Below are positions 57,213 through 62,000 of a stretch of 62,000 nt of DNA, piece by piece. The position numbers were made by a program, and so were the translations under genes. Each line of letters starts with the position of its first letter. Position 1 is the first letter of the stretch. The stretch covers positions 20,348,671-20,410,670 of the forward strand of contig NC_049987.1 in the NCBI RefSeq assembly GCF_000003815.2. Direction: 5' to 3'. Source of the DNA: Branchiostoma floridae. Its lineage: Eukaryota; Chordata; Leptocardii; Amphioxiformes; Branchiostomatidae. A model generated the notes under the pieces. It made no database searches and had not been told where the DNA came from. It was given only the letters and a program-made list of their open reading frames with translations.

Positions 57213-57495
57213 TGCCCGTGCTGTACCTGAGATTTAATTTGAACGAAGTATTGGAGTAGTTCAACACAATCATGATGTACTGGTTGTCTTGTAATCATAG
57301 GTAATAATAATATTAAGGTGAAATTGTTGTTGTACATGGAAAGTTAGGCAAAATTTTATTCTGGAGAATATTTCCAGTTGTGGATTCAAAATACATCAAG
57401 CCTTAACAGTAAACTAATGTGTATACAGGGTTTTTTTGACAGATTTTGCTCTATTGGCTTCCTGTAGGTGATTCAATCTCATAAGCGACAGGAGA

Positions 57496-58137
57496 TCTTA
57501 CCGGTCTGCCTAAAAACCACAAACGACTCAGAAACACCACAAACGACTCTAATATGCAGTGTATATGGGCCAAAAACCTTGTGTGGCGCTCTAGAAGACA
57601 TTGTTTACACATTTATGAATTTAAAAAATGCAGCAAGTCCTACGTATTCACCAGTTATTTTGAGTTAGTCCGCCGGTTTCAAGATCAAAGCGATTCTTTG
57701 CCGCCATGTTGGATCGCCCGTGCTAGGAGTCTGCATGGGGAAGTCCTCGATACCTTCCACGGCTCCATAGACGACAGGACGATAAAACTATGGACGCTGT
57801 TGGTTCATAGATTATAGCATGACACAACTCTATCATTGTCAACTTATAAAACTTGTATACTAAGTGTTTTGCAGCCTCAAATGCAGGCACGCATTCATTG
57901 ACAGCGCGCTCAGCCATCGTGACCGATCTTGAAACCGGCGGACTAACTTGAAATAACTGGTGAATACGTAGGACTTGCTGCATTCTTTAAATTCATAAAT
58001 GTGTAAACAATGTCTCCAGAGCGCAACACAAGGTATTTGACCCATATACACTGCATATTAGAGTTGTTTGTGGTCGTTTGTGGTGTTTCTGAGTCGTTTG
58101 TGGTCGTTTGTGGTGTTTAGGCAGACCCGAGATCTTA
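57496..58137. mobile_element. Large inverted repeat (642 bp)
   Basis: The arm 57496-57686 is the complement of 57925-58137 with moderate divergence. Shared blocks include ctctaatatgcagtgtatat, gcagcaagtcctacgtattc and gtccgccggtttcaagatc. The arms differ in the number of cacaaacgac units. The 238-bp centre is unique. Fold-back transposon or local inverted duplication; no transposase visible. Confidence 0.88.
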
Positions 58138-58159
58138 CTTCTGAGAATCTGAAATGTTC

Positions 58160-59040
58160 TTGTTATATAATGCAACTGATGGGGATATCCTCCCCACTAG
58201 TCTAATGTGTTTGAGCTAAGGTATTGACACACTGACACACTTACATGTAGGATTTAACCCACACACCTGCATGGGGGGGTCCCAACAACGATTTACGCTA
58301 AATTCAGAAGAACCCCCTACGTATTACGCTAAATCAAGGAAGGCAATTATGCTAAGTTTGGTCGCCTCGCTACAAATTACGTAGATAAGACAGTTTTCCC
58401 TACGAGTTACAGGAAATAAAGATAGGCTGCCTACGCCTTACGTAAAAGAGCATGCAGACCCTCCTGTAACGGTAGAAGCCACCACCTTGTCTGAAAGCCA
58501 AAGTACATGTACACTGTTATGTGATAAACTGATAGGAATATCTTCTCCTTTGTTCTTTGCATCTCCTGTTACACCTCTGCATGTGATATGAAATATCAAA
58601 TTTACCAAATGTACTTCTTTTTAATGGCACAAGTTCCCCAAAATGTCTAAAAGCCTGACATGTTATATAATAAACTGATGGGAATATCCCTATCCTTTCT
58701 TCTTTTATGCAGGAGCCTCAGGTGTTATTCAAGCCGCTCCGTGTGATCAGAAGAAACCCAACTTAACCGACACTCTTGTTTTTTTATGGCTAAAGTCGCC
58801 CCCAGTCTCCGTCTGATAGCCAAACAGCACTGTTACATATGTATCTAAGCAAATGGCAATATCCTCTCCTGTATTATCGGTTGTGCGTGCCTCAGGTGTT
58901 AGTCTTTATTTGCTCCTAATGATAGGACTCCCCCAATGTCTGATGCCAGACTGCAGTCAGTCTCTTACCTTGTTATATAATACACTCATGATAGGAATAT
59001 CCTGAAATCTCTTTAATTCTTTTATTTGGGAGCCTCAGGC
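58160..59040 (+). repeat. Tandem array, period about 140-170 bp, with insertion
   Basis: Variants of gttatataataaactgatg and ggaatatcc recur at 58162, 58516, 58662, 58832 and 58972, with tcctcaggtgttat-like blocks in some. The first interval is long because a family C element lies inside it. Confidence 0.85.
58267..58463 (+). mobile_element. Family C element, copy 4, inside the tandem array
   Basis: Starts CTGCATGGGGGGGTCCC and ends GCATGCAGACCCTC, with the family's tttacgctaaattcag and attacgctaaatca motifs. Same orientation as copy 1. Confidence 0.85.
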
Positions 59041-60025
59041 ATAAAACCTGCATATGAAAGAAACCAGGTTGAACTCACTTGTTTGTAAATGTAATGGTTG
59101 GACTAGCTTTGATGTGTTACCAGGGGTTAAAGCCTGAGAGCACAACCGTCGGCTATACGACTGTTAGCTATAACGCTAGTTCACCTTTATCCGTGGGATG
59201 ACCTTTATCCGTTGTCTTTAAAAACAGCGCATTTATGAGTATTAAGTCTGCAGACAGTGCTTTGAAATTTGCAATATTTTTTAAATGTTCCGATTTAAAA
59301 CCACCATCCGTCTACTTCGTATCCCTAAATTCCCTAGATTTTTCTTACAAACAACGGATATAGGTTACCCTTGGATAAAGGTGAACCAGCGTTACAGTGT
59401 ATGTATTGAAATAAAATCTAAAGTAAAGAAGATTGTGATGTTTTTTCCACTATCTAGCAGTTGTGTCATGTCTAAATGCAGTTATGCAAATAAAGCAAAG
59501 AAAAAAGCACAAAAGCATGAAATAATCATACAATCTGGGGTAAAAATGCCTAGACCACTAAAACACTGACCCAACTCTACATCTGCTTGCAGATTAAACA
59601 AGTGTCATGCTCTAGAAACTACTAGTACATCGGCAAACACAGAGGGGGTTGAACCTAAGTCTTCCATGGTGAAAAAGTCTGTAACGGTTCTGTACGGTCA
59701 TTTGTGACAAAGATTATCTGATTAGAAAATTGTAATTACATACATGCATCTACATGCGATCATTTTTCTTTAAAGATTATTAGAGCAGGAATATTAAAGA
59801 AGAAGATGAACTTAGTTAAAAAATGTCAAAGAGACATCCACAGCACAATTTAAACTTTTCAATAATTCCTGGATAAACATGTTTTCACTACTTTTAGAAT
59901 TCTGAGTATGCCAGGCATTTTGTAACTTGTCTTTTTCTTTATGTTCAAATTTCTGACTCCATTGAAGCATGATTGTTGTGACAGTGTACAGATGACAAGA
60001 CTATATTGTACATTATTCAGCAATT
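59041..60025. other. Intergenic, no gene recognised
   Basis: A family A terminus (tacatctgcttgcagatta) lies at 59579. ctttatccgtgggatgacc and ctttatccgttg are a short direct repeat near 59186. No gene supported. Confidence 0.4.
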
Positions 60026-60034
60026 GCACAAAGA

Positions 60035-60112
60035 CACCCGCACGCACACACACACAAACACACACACACTCGCACATGCACACACACAGACACACACACA
60101 CACACAGACAAG
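60035..60112. repeat. (CA)n microsatellite, interrupted
   Basis: About 78 bp of CA repeat with CG and AG interruptions. Confidence 0.97.
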
Positions 60113-60599
60113 CTAAAAACAAGATGACATTCCCCTGGGGTGAAGTAATCCACAGGGAAGAAATGGGAAAGTGCACCTGGACAGATATGACGTCTCAGAA
60201 AGTTTAGGTGTTGTACTCTATAGGTGTGTAGTTGAAGTGCAATGTAACCACTTCTGCAGAAGCACTATAGTGGCCATTGTGACCATTTCTTCCTTCTCCT
60301 TTTGATAATTTTTCCCTTTGACACAAGCATTACTTCATAATAACTACCTGTTCACAATTTTAGACCAGATTTTATTGGTCCTGAGTGGTCTTCCTTGGGT
60401 TTGTTATCTGTACTTGTAGGTGACAGAACATCTTTCAACACACCTTGACACTACGTAAACTCCACCATTAAACTCTGGGACTGATGCGGATCTCTGAAGG
60501 CACAGAGTGTCCTGGACTGACTTATCTTGAAAGACTTAAAGAACCTACTAAAAGTCAGATGGAATTTCTTCACGACATAAAGAATAAGCCTTCTCAAGA

Positions 60600-60760
60600 C
60601 CCAGCAAATGTCACATGGACTTTGTTGAGGAGGTGTGTGTGTGTGACTTTTCAGGCACCACTAAATGTCACATGGAGTTTGTTGATAAGGTGTGTGCGTG
60701 ATAAATAATAAGTCTTTTCAGGCACCACTAAATGTCACATGGAGTTTGTCCTGTCCATAA
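60600..60760 (+). repeat. Three short tandem copies, period about 57-65 bp
   Basis: aatgtcacatggastttgtt recurs at 60607, 60664 and 60729, with ggcaccactaaatgtcaca in the last two. Confidence 0.85.
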
Positions 60761-61079
60761 AGTGTGATATGTTTGGGTATCCTTAGATGGTCGGTAAATC
60801 CCAGTGCTTTCAGGTGAGATTTCACAATGCTGTACAGGGGCAATTATTGTGTTGCGTACTGCAAGCTAACCCTACTTTTCATATTGTACTCGGACAGGAC
60901 TACATTGTAGCTGTTCCACTTCAGAGTTTGGAGCTTTTGGTTGTTCAAAGTTGTAACTTTATTTTGACCATGTCTTTGACATAAGAGATAGGTTACCAAA
61001 ACATTGGTAGGTGAGAATAATGTGGTCATGAGAAACTATCATCAAAAGGATGGTACAATGACTAAAGTTTCCCACTCAC

Positions 61080-61385
61080 AACATTGCGTCACTTCTAAGC
61101 ACACACAGGCCTTCACGCTAACTGACTTGCTTGAAAGCAAAAAGGCCCCAAAAGTAACTACACATGTACTTGTGTCTTGAAAGGATATTGTGTATATCAA
61201 GAAAATCATGGTTGTGACTGTGAAAAGGAACTGCACTTTTACATTTTCTCAACAACTGAGCCAGGACTCAAGTTAACTGCTCACAACTTTACGTCATTTC
61301 TAAGCACACAAAAGCAAGCCGTCACGCTAACTGACTCGGTTGAAAGCAAAAATGTCCCAAAAGGAACCACTTGTGTCTGTGTGCA
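61080..61385 (+). repeat. Direct duplication, spacing 206 bp
   Basis: cgtcayttctaagcacaca at 61086 and 61292, each followed by cacgctaactgact and ttgaaagcaaaaa blocks. Confidence 0.85.
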
Positions 61386-61386
61386 G

Positions 61387-61540
61387 GATCTGGATCAGGA
61401 CAGGTGTTTAAGACGGCCTCCTCGAGCCGCACCTTCCTTTGTGATTTCTCTCGGCCGTGAAATGGCGTCATGCCGGCTTTACAGGTACAGCCAGGTAGAA
61501 CGGTTTGTCCTAGCGAGCAAATCCCTGGGCAAACACTGGA
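61387..61540. other. CpG-rich block, possible exon, strand unclear
   Basis: On the + strand an acceptor-like tgtgtctgtgtgcag precedes a frame ending near TTTACAG|GTACAG. On the minus strand an acceptor-like cctccttttccag (about 61541) opens a frame with CPGICSLGQTVLPGCTCKAG. Neither matches a protein I know. The composition differs from its surroundings. Confidence 0.25.
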
Positions 61541-61608
61541 AAAGGAGGACACTTTACAGATTACGTCAACTTGCTGGTCTTAGGGATGAGTACACAACTA
61601 TGCAACAT

Positions 61609-61636
61609 CTTGTTTGTTTGTTTGTTTGTTTGTTTG
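61609..61636. repeat. (TTTG)n microsatellite
   Basis: Seven units of tttg. Confidence 0.95.
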
Positions 61637-61970
61637 AAAATAAGGAAACTTTTTAAAGACGATATTAACACATTCTGACATTATTGTCACTACTGGCCAA
61701 AAAGACTGGAAATAAATTGAATTCAAAGTGTAGCAAATCAGCAGTGTTATACTTCATGATAAATTTCTGTCTGAACGAAATTCTGCCTGATGTCTTCCGG
61801 CTCCCTCAACACTCCATGGAGTCCATGCTAAATTCAGAAAGGCAGCTGATATGCAAATCAAAATTATATTAAATTTGGCAGGCTGGCTTTGCATTATGCT
61901 GAATTTACTCTTGTGGCTACTACATACAACAGGAATTATTAAAAACGGATGATAATGCTTTACATTAAAG

Positions 61971-62000
61971 TAATCTCCAGGCAGATTTACCGGTGGCATA
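61971..62000. repeat. Family A terminus at window edge
   Basis: gtaatctccaggcagattta is the left end of another family A element that probably continues outside. Confidence 0.5.

Noticed and set aside
61177-61656. 159-codon open frame near the right edge
   Set aside because: It spans a direct duplication and ends in a TTTG microsatellite; only the central CpG-rich part might be exonic.

Overview
This is animal nuclear DNA, most likely from an amphioxus (Branchiostoma). It has spliced genes with GT-AG introns, coding exons far richer in G+C than the AT-rich surroundings, tRNA-derived SINEs, many short inverted-repeat transposons, microsatellites and a 100-N assembly gap. The genus is my inference from repeat style and protein similarity. 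No bacterial gene arrangement, CRISPR array, rRNA or functional tRNA gene was seen.

Two protein-coding genes can be recognised. At the left edge (150-1616, + strand) are the last exons of GDAP2, a macro-domain plus CRAL-TRIO (Sec14-like) protein; its earlier exons lie outside the window. At 29.1-33.1 kb (+ strand) is a complete TENT5 (FAM46) gene for a non-canonical poly(A) polymerase of 401 residues: a short first coding exon, a 485-bp intron, one large exon with the whole catalytic domain, and a 3' UTR of about 1.8 kb. The neighbourhood is notable because human GDAP2 and TENT5C are, from memory, near neighbours on 1p12, so the linkage may be ancestral to chordates.

The TENT5 promoter (29.1-29.3 kb) holds a CCAAT box, a GC box and a perfect three-unit heat-shock element. 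A second CpG-rich promoter-like block at 23.4-23.9 kb has an RFX X-box between two CRE sites, followed by a strong splice donor; it could be a distal TENT5 promoter or the start of an unknown transcript.

The rest is intergenic and repeat-dominated: 1.6-29 kb, and 33-62 kb where no gene was recognised. It holds several families of short inverted-repeat elements: (A) TA-flanked elements with CTCCAAGCAGA ends, the commonest; (B) GCGG-rich elements with CTGTAAATGC ends, also TA-flanked; (C) elements ending GAGGGTCTGCATG; (D) two PIF/Harbinger-like types with 3-bp TTA or TAA target duplications; (E) hAT-like ends beginning CAGGG; and (J) TAGCCTGG elements. There are also tRNA-derived SINEs, tiny AAGGAGGTT fold-backs, a 642-bp inverted repeat at 57.5-58.1 kb, and many low-copy tandem duplications with periods of about 100-340 bp. 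In three places an inverted-repeat element sits inside one copy of a tandem repeat, so the other copy keeps the empty site.

I found no evidence for an undescribed multi-gene system. The best leads are the GDAP2-TENT5 linkage, the odd GDAP2 exon end with an in-frame TAG, the TENT5 heat-shock element, and the small fold-back families.
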